Source: a virus. Taken from it: DNA of 25,380 nt. The stretch spans positions 1 through 25,380 of the IMG/VR virus record IMGVR_UViG_3300030102_003466. One strand, 5' to 3'. How positions within the stretch are numbered: position 1 is the first letter of the stretch; each line of letters starts with the position of its first letter. Made by a program: the position numbers and the translations under genes. The notes under the pieces are model-generated. The model was not told the DNA's origin. It did no database searches and worked only from the letters and a program-made list of their open reading frames with translations. This document shows positions 17,065 to 25,323 of the stretch, piece after piece.

Positions 17065-20000
17065 ATGTTTCAATATAATGGTGTACAATATACATTGCAA
17101 GATGTAATAGAAACTGCAAATAGCTTAGGATTAACTTTATCTGAATATTTAGAAAAAAATCCAGAAGTTAAACAAATAGCAGAAGAACAGGATTTTCAAA
17201 ACCCCACAGCACAGGGTGCGGTTGTGGAGGGAACTGCAGCACCCGATATGGAGTCTCCTTCGGAAGATACTTTGTTGGAATTACTAAACAGAGAGGAAAT
17301 AGAAAGAGTAAGTAAAAGAGACTTTGCACTTCAACAAGAAATAAATAAATACGGTGGATATGCCTCTGAAGAAGAGAGACGTCAAAAACAAGATATTGTT
17401 TTTAAATATTATGAAGATAATTTTGAAGAAGACGGTTTAACTTATAAAGAAAGAACTGAAAAAAGAGCTAATACTTCTGTTGGTAAAATGATAAATTCTA
17501 TAGAAAATGCAATGATTAGAATTAAAGGATTTGAACCAAGATTAACATTAGCTACAAGAGGAATATTTACTAAAATACTTGGTGATGAAGCTATTGATAA
17601 ATTTGTAGAAAATCCTAATATAGGAGATTGGTGGAAAACTGGAATGAGTGATGACGATGTTCAAGTAGCATTAAATGAATTAAACAGATTAGAAAGCTTA
17701 CAAGGTAGAACTGGGAGTTTGTATGATGGTTTTAAAAATGGCGATATGGCTGAGCTTTTAGCTGGTACTGTAAACGCTATAACTTCTTTTGGTTCTTCCG
17801 CGCTTATTGGTGGTATGACTGGTGGAGCTGGTATAATGACAGACTTTTTTGCAGATTCATTTAGAAGAATTAATGTTGATAAAGCTGAAAGATTAGGGGT
17901 TGATCCAGTTGATTTAATGAATAGCGAAGATGCAGAATTTTATTTGCCTTTAGTATTAGGTGGGGCGGCAGGTGCGGCTGAAAGATTTGGTTTAAAAGGG
18001 GTAAGTAAAGCTATAAATGGAATAAAAGGAGGCACATTAAGAAAAATAGCAGGTAGACTTGTAGCGGGTGGTAAAGAAGCTGCTACAGAATATTTTCAAG
18101 GTGCACTAGAATCTGTTGAAATACCATTAGCAAAAAAAGAATATGATAAAGCTGCACAAGAATTATTTCAATATTTAGGCAGTAAAGAAGGTATAGAAAG
18201 TCTCTTACAAGGTTTTGTTGGAGGTGCAGGTGTAACAACAGGCGCAACAGCAAGTCCTAGAGAAGCAGCTACAATAGCAGCAACAAGTGCAGCTATAATA
18301 TCTCCAGAAGCGGTAGGGCTACTAACAGGTACATTAGCGCCTATGTCTATACGTAATGCAGCTAGCCAGTTGCGTTCGCCTCAAGATGTAAAAGAAATTG
18401 ATAAATTATCTTTAGAAATAGCAAAATTAGAAGAGCAAAAACTCAATGTTAAAGATAAAGATATAAAACAAAATATTGATGCTGCAATCGCTTCAAAAAA
18501 ATTAAGAATTAGTGAAATAATATCTAATGGTAATCAACAAATAAATGCTGTATCAGAAGCAGATTTAAAAGAAATTAGTTCTATGTCTGACTTGGCTAAG
18601 AAGTTTAACCAAGATATTAATGCATTAAATAAAAAATTAAGAGTTGATAAAACTATAAATAAGAAAGAATTTGATATTGCTAGAGCTACACTGTTAGAAA
18701 AATTTAGAGAAGATAAAGCAAATTTAGATAAAAAGATTTCAGATATATCTGTAAAAAATCAAAATATAGCTAAAAAGAATGAAGATCTTGTTAAAATTAT
18801 AAAGACTAGTAAAAACGAAGCAGCCGTTGAAAAAGCTAAAAATGATTTATTTGCTAATAATTCAGGATTTTTAAATAAATTAATTAATTCATCTTTTAAT
18901 CCAAATCTTGACACAGAATTAACTAAGGCTGATTTTACACAAAGTATTAATGAAGAATTTGGTAAGTTAATAAATACTTATGATATTACATTAGGTGTTC
19001 CATTTGGTGCATATATACAAAGAGAATTACCTAAAAGAATTGCAGGTATATTTGAAGCTCAGGTTGAAACTAAAGATGGTGAAATAATAGGTAAGACTGA
19101 TATATCTAAAATTCAATTAGCACAGGAACAAGCAATAGAAACTGGAAAAGGAGATATAGTTTCTGAATTAGTTACAGAAGAAGATTTAAATTTAGAATCT
19201 GCTACACCTATAACTGAAAATAGAATGTTTGAAAAAACAGGTTTAGAATCAGAAGCAATAAACACAGCAGCTAAACAAATATTAAAAGGTAAATTACCTG
19301 GACTAACTGAAGTAGTAGCAAGAGATAAAAACCCATTTTTAACAGCAGTTGAAAAAGCATCGGAAGGTAAATTTTTTGAAGCTATATATAAAAAATTAGG
19401 TGGTAATCTAAATAATACTAATCTTGCGGAATGGAAACAAATGTTAGAGCAAGACATAGATGATTTCTTAGCATTGGTTGAAGAATCAGGTAATAAAGAT
19501 TATAATAGAATTAAAAATAAATTCTTAAAAGGTATATATAAAGGCAAGAAAGTTGGTAGGGCTGATATGAAAACAGGTACAGCAGCTGGTGAGGGTAGAT
19601 ATGAATATCAAACACCAACAAGAGAACAAGCTATAGAATATTTTACCGAGGGTAAAATGACTACTTTAGTTGAAAGAAAGAAAACATATACAAAAATATT
19701 AGCACATGCTGTAGGTAAAAAAGGTATCAAAGCTGTTATAAAAGATACGGAAGTTCAAAAATCATTTACTGAAGTTCAAAAATTATTAGGTAAAGAAATA
19801 CCTACAAATATCAAAGCAAAAGTTATAGAAAGGCTTGATAGAGTTATTAAAGTTTTAGAAACACCTATTAAACCACCTGGTGCTTTAACAGCAGATTTTG
19901 GTGTATTTATTGCGGATGCAGTTAGAGATATAGCTTTAAAAATAGCTAAAGGTATTAAGTCAGCTTTAGAGAATGGTATAGCATTTAAGAAAGCTAAGCC

Positions 20001-23000
20001 ACAGGTTATTAAACAAGTAGCGTCTGAATTAAATTTAAATAAAAAATTAGAAAATAAATTTGTAAAAGAAGTAAGTGCTGCTGTAACTTTAGAAGATATA
20101 GTTACAAATAAGTTTGAAAAACGTATTGAAAAAACTTTTATAAAAATTACAAATGAAAGATTTAAAGATTCAATAAATGTTCAAATAAAAAATTTAAAAT
20201 CTAAGTTAAGTAAAGCTGATTCTGTTCAAGCTAAGCAAGATATATTATTTAGATTTTTTAAAACTATAAGTCAAACATTTCAAAAACCCGGAGCAAATAA
20301 TGTTTGGAAAGGCCAAACCGCTGAAGCAGCTTATAATTATTATCAAAAAGAATTAGGTATAAATTTAAAAGAACTAAAATTTACTATAAAAGCAGTTAAA
20401 GGTGGAAAAACAGTTGCATTTAAAGGAGAAAAAATATTACAAATTGCAGGTAGGCCAGCGGATCATAGAAGAGCTACAAAAGATGAAGCATACTATGAAG
20501 AAATAGTTGATGCAATGGATGAAAGATCAGAAGAATATAAGTCTTATATACTTTCTGAAATAGATTATTTATTAGAAAATAATGGAAAACAAGATGTTAT
20601 AGATTTTATTAGTATACAAAATTTTCATATTGATTCACCTTTAAGATTAGTTGGTAAATTAAATAAATATGAAAATAAAAAAGGAAAGAAAAAATATGAG
20701 CATACTCCTCCAATAAAACAACTACAAGACGAAATATATGAGGCTGTAAATTCTACAGATAATAAACAAGAAATTTTAACAAAAGTTGAAAAAATTCTTA
20801 ATAAAAGCAAAGTTGATTTAATAACTCAAGAATCAATGAGTAAGGTTGAAAAAATACCTGGTAGAAAAACAGCAGGTGAAGGTGATACAAGATATGAAGG
20901 GGTAATAGATCCTAATAATTTAGTTGAAATAAAAAGAAAAAATCAAAAGGCAACAGAATTATATAATGAAAGGGACTTAAACAAAGATATGAATATCATA
21001 ATAGAAGATAAAACAGGATTGCCTGCTGACGCTAGATATTCACAAGCAGTTGCTAAAAGACGTGGAAAAAGAAACAATAGGTTTAATTTCTTTGTACCAC
21101 ATAGTGCTGAAGATTTTTTAGGCTTAATGTATACATTATTACCTAAAGGTAAAAGAGGAGATAAAGCATTAGAATGGTTAAAACATAATTTACTTAATCC
21201 ATATGCAGTTGCAATGGAAAATATAAATCGTGAACGAATGCAAGTAATGAGTGATTTTACAGCATTAAAAAAGAAACTTTCTAAAGTCCCTAAAAAATTA
21301 AAAGAACCTATATTAAAAGGTGATTTTACAAATGAAGATGCGGTTAGAATATGGATATGGAATAGTATGGGTATTTCTGCAAGTGACTTACAACTTTCAG
21401 AAACTATTTATAAACAATTAGTTGATACGGTTAACAATAATCCAGATTTTTTAGAATTTGCTAAATTACTTAAAGCCATAAATAAACAAGATGGTTATCC
21501 AAAAGCAGATAAATATTGGAATGCTGGTAATATAACTACAGATTTATTAGGAAATTTAAATACTGAAAAAAGAGATAAACATCTAGAAATATGGCAAAAT
21601 AACGTTGACACTATTTTTGACGAAGACATGTTCTTAAAGCTAGAAGGTGAATTTGGCAAAAGTTATGTCAATGCTTTAAAAAATATATTAAAAAGAATGA
21701 AGTCTGGTCGAAATAGAACAGGATCAGGCGGCGATGCTGAGACTAGTGCTTGGTTAGACTGGATTAATAATTCTGTAGGTGTTATTATGTTCTTAAATAT
21801 TAGAACAGCTACGCTACAAACAATATCAACAATTAACTTTTTAAATTGGACTGATAATAATCCTTTAAAAGCCGGAGCTGCTTTTCTTAATCAAAAACAA
21901 TATTGGAAAGATTTTTCAATGATATTTAATTCTGATTATTTAAGAGAAAGAAGAGGTGGTTTAAAAATAAATATTGCTGAAAGTGAAATTGCAGATATGG
22001 CAAACAAAGGTGGTGTAAGAGGTGTTATAAGTTATTTATTAAATAAAGGATTTATACTTACAAGAATGGCGGATAGTTTTGCTATTGCTAATGGTGGTGC
22101 TGCTTTTTATAGAAATAGAGTTAATACATATTTAAAACAAGGTATGTCTCAAAAAGAAGCTGAGAATAAAGCGTTTTTAGATTTTAGAGAAATATCTGAA
22201 GAATCACAACAATCTTCTAGACCTGATAGAATATCAATGCAACAAGCTAGCCCTATGGGTAGAATTGTATTGGCATTTGGTAATACACCAATGCAGTATA
22301 CTAGAATTATGAAAAGAGCTGCACAAGATTTAGCAGCTGGCAGAGGTGACTGGAAAACTAATATATCAAAAATAGCTTACTATGGAACTATACAAAACTT
22401 TATGTTTAACGCGTTACAAAAAGCTTTATTTGCAATAGCACTTGATGATGAAGATGATGAAGAAGCAAAAGAAAGATATATTTCTGTAGCAGAAGGAATG
22501 GCTGATTCTATACTTAGAGGTACTGGTATTTATGGGGCTGCCGTTGTAACTGCTAAAAATGTTGCTATTGATGTTGCAAGAAGAGCAAAAAGAAAAAGAC
22601 CTAATTTTGCAGATTCAGCATGGAAATTATTAACAGTGTCGCCACCTATAAGTTCTAAAGTAACTAAAATTAGATCTGCATTATATGCTTTAGATTATCA
22701 ATTAGATGAGATGAAAGAAAAAGGTTTTTCATTAGATAATCCAGCATATATGATGGCAGCAAATGTTATAGCCGCAACAGCTAATGTACCAGCAGATAGA
22801 GTATTAAGAATGATAGATAATTATAGAGCAGCTTTTGCAGAAGATACAGAAACTTGGCAAAGAATAGCTTTATTATTAGGTTGGTCTACATGGGAAATAG
22901 GAATAGAAGATAACGATAAACAACAAAAGAAAGAATCCAAATCTATAGAACAACAAGCTAAGGATAGACTTAAAAAACATTTAGAAAAATATAAAAGAAA

Positions 23001-23007
23001 AAAATAA
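17065..23007 (+). CDS. Giant internal virion / DNA-ejection protein
   Basis: At 1980 residues this is the largest protein here, probably packaged in the head and ejected, in the place of T7 gp16 (1318 residues). Residues 1-75 resemble a small N-terminal tag domain followed by an acidic linker. Residues about 225-435 contain Gly/Ala-rich hydrophobic segments (SSALIGGMTGGAGIM, LPLVLGGAAGAAERFG, TTGATASPREAATIAATSAA) that could contact membranes. Residues about 440-600 are coiled coil. A long Lys-rich middle (600-1330) has no recognised domain. The C-terminal third carries the conserved-looking stretch PMGRIVLAFGNTPMQYTRIM and later hydrophobic helices, and it ends in a very basic tail. No lytic-transglycosylase motif like that at the start of T7 gp16 was seen. 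Its leader is aataaataaaatt, with no ribosome-site consensus. The class is fairly sure; the internal domains are unassigned. Confidence 0.72.
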   Translation: MFQYNGVQYTLQDVIETANSLGLTLSEYLEKNPEVKQIAEEQDFQNPTAQGAVVEGTAAPDMESPSEDTLLELLNREEIERVSKRDFALQQEINKYGGYASEEERRQKQDIVFKYYEDNFEEDGLTYKERTEKRANTSVGKMINSIENAMIRIKGFEPRLTLATRGIFTKILGDEAIDKFVENPNIGDWWKTGMSDDDVQVALNELNRLESLQGRTGSLYDGFKNGDMAELLAGTVNAITSFGSSALIGGMTGGAGIMTDFFADSFRRINVDKAERLGVDPVDLMNSEDAEFYLPLVLGGAAGAAERFGLKGVSKAINGIKGGTLRKIAGRLVAGGKEAATEYFQGALESVEIPLAKKEYDKAAQELFQYLGSKEGIESLLQGFVGGAGVTTGATASPREAATIAATSAAIISPEAVGLLTGTLAPMSIRNAASQLRSPQDVKEIDKLSLEIAKLEEQKLNVKDKDIKQNIDAAIASKKLRISEIISNGNQQINAVSEADLKEISSMSDLAKKFNQDINALNKKLRVDKTINKKEFDIARATLLEKFREDKANLDKKISDISVKNQNIAKKNEDLVKIIKTSKNEAAVEKAKNDLFANNSGFLNKLINSSFNPNLDTELTKADFTQSINEEFGKLINTYDITLGVPFGAYIQRELPKRIAGIFEAQVETKDGEIIGKTDISKIQLAQEQAIETGKGDIVSELVTEEDLNLESATPITENRMFEKTGLESEAINTAAKQILKGKLPGLTEVVARDKNPFLTAVEKASEGKFFEAIYKKLGGNLNNTNLAEWKQMLEQDIDDFLALVEESGNKDYNRIKNKFLKGIYKGKKVGRADMKTGTAAGEGRYEYQTPTREQAIEYFTEGKMTTLVERKKTYTKILAHAVGKKGIKAVIKDTEVQKSFTEVQKLLGKEIPTNIKAKVIERLDRVIKVLETPIKPPGALTADFGVFIADAVRDIALKIAKGIKSALENGIAFKKAKPQVIKQVASELNLNKKLENKFVKEVSAAVTLEDIVTNKFEKRIEKTFIKITNERFKDSINVQIKNLKSKLSKADSVQAKQDILFRFFKTISQTFQKPGANNVWKGQTAEAAYNYYQKELGINLKELKFTIKAVKGGKTVAFKGEKILQIAGRPADHRRATKDEAYYEEIVDAMDERSEEYKSYILSEIDYLLENNGKQDVIDFISIQNFHIDSPLRLVGKLNKYENKKGKKKYEHTPPIKQLQDEIYEAVNSTDNKQEILTKVEKILNKSKVDLITQESMSKVEKIPGRKTAGEGDTRYEGVIDPNNLVEIKRKNQKATELYNERDLNKDMNIIIEDKTGLPADARYSQAVAKRRGKRNNRFNFFVPHSAEDFLGLMYTLLPKGKRGDKALEWLKHNLLNPYAVAMENINRERMQVMSDFTALKKKLSKVPKKLKEPILKGDFTNEDAVRIWIWNSMGISASDLQLSETIYKQLVDTVNNNPDFLEFAKLLKAINKQDGYPKADKYWNAGNITTDLLGNLNTEKRDKHLEIWQNNVDTIFDEDMFLKLEGEFGKSYVNALKNILKRMKSGRNRTGSGGDAETSAWLDWINNSVGVIMFLNIRTATLQTISTINFLNWTDNNPLKAGAAFLNQKQYWKDFSMIFNSDYLRERRGGLKINIAESEIADMANKGGVRGVISYLLNKGFILTRMADSFAIANGGAAFYRNRVNTYLKQGMSQKEAENKAFLDFREISEESQQSSRPDRISMQQASPMGRIVLAFGNTPMQYTRIMKRAAQDLAAGRGDWKTNISKIAYYGTIQNFMFNALQKALFAIALDDEDDEEAKERYISVAEGMADSILRGTGIYGAAVVTAKNVAIDVARRAKRKRPNFADSAWKLLTVSPPISSKVTKIRSALYALDYQLDEMKEKGFSLDNPAYMMAANVIAATANVPADRVLRMIDNYRAAFAEDTETWQRIALLLGWSTWEIGIEDNDKQQKKESKSIEQQAKDRLKKHLEKYKRKK

Positions 23008-23009
23008 TT

Positions 23010-23141
23010 ATGGCAAAAGACGCGTGTTACAAAAAAGTAAAGGCAAGATATAAAGTCTTTCCTTCTGCATATGCTAGCGGGGCATTAGCAAAGTGTAGAA
23101 AAGTAGGAGCAGCTAACTGGGGTAATAAATCTAAAAAATAA
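23010..23141 (+). CDS. Small basic two-cysteine protein (43 residues)
   Basis: The ORF runs from ATG to TAA with the usual A/T leader (aaaaaataatt) 2 bases after the giant gene. The product starts MAKDACYKKVKARYKVFPSA and ends GAANWGNKSKK. The text KKVKARYKVFPSAYASGAL is one I recall from tiny proteins of marine phages and some algal viruses, which argues that the frame is real despite its size. About 28% of residues are Lys or Arg, and there are two cysteines (6 and 29). No function is known to me; a nucleic-acid-binding role is possible from its charge. It is the first of four similar small basic genes. Confidence 0.78.
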   Translation: MAKDACYKKVKARYKVFPSAYASGALAKCRKVGAANWGNKSKK

Positions 23142-23144
23142 ATC

Positions 23145-23267
23145 ATGGCAAAAAAATATAAACCACATATGATGTATTGCAAAGATGGTTCAGCAACCAA
23201 AGCAATGACATACAAAGAACATTTAGCATTAAAGAAAAAAGGGTGCGGGCATAAAAAACCTAAATAA
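23145..23267 (+). CDS. Small basic Cys/His protein (40 residues)
   Basis: This short ORF has its own A/T leader and overlaps the next gene by one base (TAATG), the compact coupling seen elsewhere in the window. The product begins MAKKYKPHMMYCKDG and ends KKKGCGHKKPK. Cys12, His26, Cys34 and His36 could form a small metal site, but spacing alone does not prove this. About 30% of residues are Lys. The PHMMY...HLALKKKG pattern is familiar to me from small marine-phage proteins. Function unknown. Confidence 0.75.
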   Translation: MAKKYKPHMMYCKDGSATKAMTYKEHLALKKKGCGHKKPK

Positions 23268-23554
23268 TGGCTGATCCAATAAAAGGCACAGGTAAAAAAC
23301 CTAAAGGTAGTAGTAGACGTTTATATACAGACGAAAATCCAAAAGATACAGTTAGTATTAAATATGCAACCGTTGCAGATGCTAGGGCAACCTGCGCTAA
23401 AGTAAAAAAAATTAATAAGCCTTATGCTCGCAAAATACAGATACTAACTGTTATGGAGCAAAGAGCTAAGTATGGTAAAAAGCCACAACAAGCGGCTATA
23501 GCTAAAAAATGTAAAATGGCATTAAAAAGAAAACATGGCAGTAAGAAAAACTAA
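23267..23554 (+). CDS. Small basic protein with KGTGKKPKGS motif (95 residues)
   Basis: The start shares one base with the stop of the preceding gene. The N-terminus reads IKGTGKKPKGSSRRLYTDEN, followed by DTVSIKYATVADA; I recall this combination from small proteins in marine phages and algal viruses. The remainder is helical and Lys-rich (for example AAIAKKCKMALKRKHGSKK). It has two cysteines (43 and 82), and 27 of 95 residues are Lys or Arg. The charge suggests DNA or RNA binding, possibly as packaged or condensing protein, but the sequence does not show it. Its 3' end overlaps the next gene by 20 bases, so the two are probably translated together. Confidence 0.78.
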   Translation: MADPIKGTGKKPKGSSRRLYTDENPKDTVSIKYATVADARATCAKVKKINKPYARKIQILTVMEQRAKYGKKPQQAAIAKKCKMALKRKHGSKKN

Positions 23555-23810
23555 AAAAGGACTAGCACTTAAACGTTGGTTTAAAGAAAAATGGATTGAT
23601 GTACGCACAGGTAAACCATGTGGTAGACGAAAGGGCGAAAAGCGTGGTACACCTTATTGTAGACCAAGTAAAAGAGTATCAAGTAAAACACCTAAAACTT
23701 CTGGTGAAATGTCTGCTTCGGAAAAAAGAGCTAAAATTGCAGAAAAAAAGCGATTAGGGCAACCAGCAGGCAAGCCAAGGAGAGTAAAAAACGTTAAAAG
23801 ACGTAAATAA
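23535..23810 (+). CDS. Small very basic protein with KWFKEKW-type motif (91 residues)
   Basis: This frame overlaps the previous gene by 20 bases. The product contains LKRWFKEKWIDVRTGKPCGR, then GTPYCRPSKRV, and ends in a Lys/Arg cluster (RRVKNVKRRK). The FKEKW...PCGR...YCRP layout is one I associate with a domain of unknown function found in marine phages and large algal viruses (I believe DUF5872, from memory). The two cysteines (29 and 42), with nearby Arg and Lys, could form a small knuckle. Over a third of residues are Lys or Arg. It closes the set of four basic genes and is followed by a 34-base gap. Function unknown; nucleic-acid contact is a reasonable guess. Confidence 0.8.
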   Translation: MAVRKTKKGLALKRWFKEKWIDVRTGKPCGRRKGEKRGTPYCRPSKRVSSKTPKTSGEMSASEKRAKIAEKKRLGQPAGKPRRVKNVKRRK

Positions 23811-23844
23811 CAGGTAATTACATATATTATACAAACTTAACAAT

Positions 23845-25035
23845 ATGAAACAAATTTTAACTATTTTAGCGTTATTAATATCATTTAATATTACTGCGCA
23901 AGAGGAAAAGAAAAAAGGTAAATTTTTCAAATCTATTTATGATGAATTATTTAAATATGGTACATTATATGTAGCAGGTGATATTAAAAATCCAAGAGAA
24001 AATCCTAAAGATTATTTTGTAAGAACAAACCCTGATGGTAATTTATACACACCGCCAGTTGTTGTTGATGGTACAGATTATTACGATTTTGATTATCGTT
24101 ATGGTTTTGGTATTCGTAAAATAGCAAGATTTGATTATGAAAGAAAAGCTAAAGATTACTATAACGGTACTGAATCTAACGTAGCTATGACAGCTCCTAA
24201 TTCATCCGTTAAAGGTTTGGAATATGTATTTCATACAGAAAAAGAAAGATCCAGAGATGAGATATTTAAAAATCATCGTTATTTTGTAAAACATAGTGGT
24301 AAATACCACATGGTTAAACTAGAAAGTAGAGCACAAGGTAAAGTTGATTTTAAATATAAATCAGCAGAAGTTAGAGCTAAATTACCTATTGGTAAAAAGT
24401 TTAGTTTATCAGCAGGTGCAATGTATCGTACGCATGAAAGAGCTTATGGATATAATCCAATTGAAATATGGTTAAATGAAACAAATGAAAATGGTTGGCC
24501 AGTAAATTATTGGTACCAGTTAGGTTATCAATACGGATATACAGATCAATGGGTTACTATTAATATTGACGGTGAAGATGTATACGATTATTATTGGTAT
24601 GATCCAGAAGGAAACACGGTAGCTTATACAGATTTACAGTTCCGTGATACTATATTTGAATCATTAATTAATCGTTACAATAATGAACAGTGGGATTTAT
24701 TAGATCCATTCGGTGTTATATCGCCTGTAGTCGGATTTGATTTTTATCATTTCAAGTCAAACTTCTGGCTTCACGCTTATGGTTCTTATTTATTGCCATA
24801 TCATAAATATGTTGAAGGTGATGAAGATTTTAGTTATTTAAATAGAAATAACTGGGGATTAGGTGGATTAAGACAAGATTCAGAACTTGAACAATGGGAA
24901 GATTTTCAAGCTGGTATAAACTTTGGATGGAAACTAAACAGATCAATAGGTGTATTCTTCGAGGGTGAATATACTAAGTTCTGGGATAGTAGAATATATA
25001 ACGGGTCTGTTGGACTAAATATAACACTAAGATAA
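23845..25035 (+). CDS. Secreted, outer-membrane beta-barrel-like protein
   Basis: This 396-residue protein starts with a signal peptide: MKQ, a hydrophobic core (ILTILALLISFNI) and a predicted cut at ITA|QEE. The Gln at the new N-terminus matches the Bacteroidota Q-rule for signal peptidase I substrates. The mature chain is rich in Tyr, Trp, Phe and Gly with alternating strand patterns (YYDFDYRYGFGIRKIARFDY; WLHAYGSYLLPYHKY), and it ends in strands of outer-membrane-barrel style (IGVFFEGEY ... NGSVGLNITLR). I recall related unannotated proteins in uncultured marine phages. It overlaps the next gene by one base. A host-envelope role such as lysis, receptor masking or superinfection exclusion is possible; a virion component is less likely because of the signal peptide. 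The barrel call is from pattern only. Confidence 0.7.
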   Translation: MKQILTILALLISFNITAQEEKKKGKFFKSIYDELFKYGTLYVAGDIKNPRENPKDYFVRTNPDGNLYTPPVVVDGTDYYDFDYRYGFGIRKIARFDYERKAKDYYNGTESNVAMTAPNSSVKGLEYVFHTEKERSRDEIFKNHRYFVKHSGKYHMVKLESRAQGKVDFKYKSAEVRAKLPIGKKFSLSAGAMYRTHERAYGYNPIEIWLNETNENGWPVNYWYQLGYQYGYTDQWVTINIDGEDVYDYYWYDPEGNTVAYTDLQFRDTIFESLINRYNNEQWDLLDPFGVISPVVGFDFYHFKSNFWLHAYGSYLLPYHKYVEGDEDFSYLNRNNWGLGGLRQDSELEQWEDFQAGINFGWKLNRSIGVFFEGEYTKFWDSRIYNGSVGLNITLR

Positions 25036-25322
25036 TGGCAAAGCAAATCGGGGAAGATACTAAAGTAACATTAGATTTAAAAACAATAGGTTTAATAATT
25101 GGCGGTGTAGTTTCGTTAGCTAGCATGTATTTTGTAATGCAAGCTGATATTGCTAGAGCAATGGAATTACCTGAGCCGGTTATAGATAGAGTTGAATATG
25201 ATTTAAAAGATGAATTAATTCGTCAAACAATTATGGACACTCAGGAAGATGTTGAGGAAATAAAAGAAACTATTGATAAAATAGATCAAAGATTATACGA
25301 TATACAAAGTAAACAAAGATAG
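25035..25322 (+). CDS. Small inner-membrane protein with C-terminal coiled coil
   Basis: This 95-residue protein has a charged N-terminus, one strong transmembrane helix at about 16-36 (LKTIGLIIGGVVSLASMYFV), a Pro-containing linker (ELPEPVIDRVE) and an acidic coiled coil at about 55-93 (EDVEEIKETIDKIDQRLYDI). It starts in a TAATG overlap with the outer-membrane-like gene, which implies coupled expression. Single-helix inner-membrane proteins with periplasmic coiled coils include phage inner spanins, so a role in envelope disruption is a testable idea. No partner lipoprotein with a lipobox Cys is visible here. A holin is less likely because there is only one helix and a long soluble tail, but it is not excluded. 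Confidence 0.72.
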   Translation: MAKQIGEDTKVTLDLKTIGLIIGGVVSLASMYFVMQADIARAMELPEPVIDRVEYDLKDELIRQTIMDTQEDVEEIKETIDKIDQRLYDIQSKQR

Positions 25323-25323
25323 T

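Noticed and set aside
23811-23844. Possible promoter before the outer-membrane-like gene
   Set aside because: The 34-base gap is A/T-rich, but no convincing Bacteroidota TAnnTTTG box with an upstream TTG was found.
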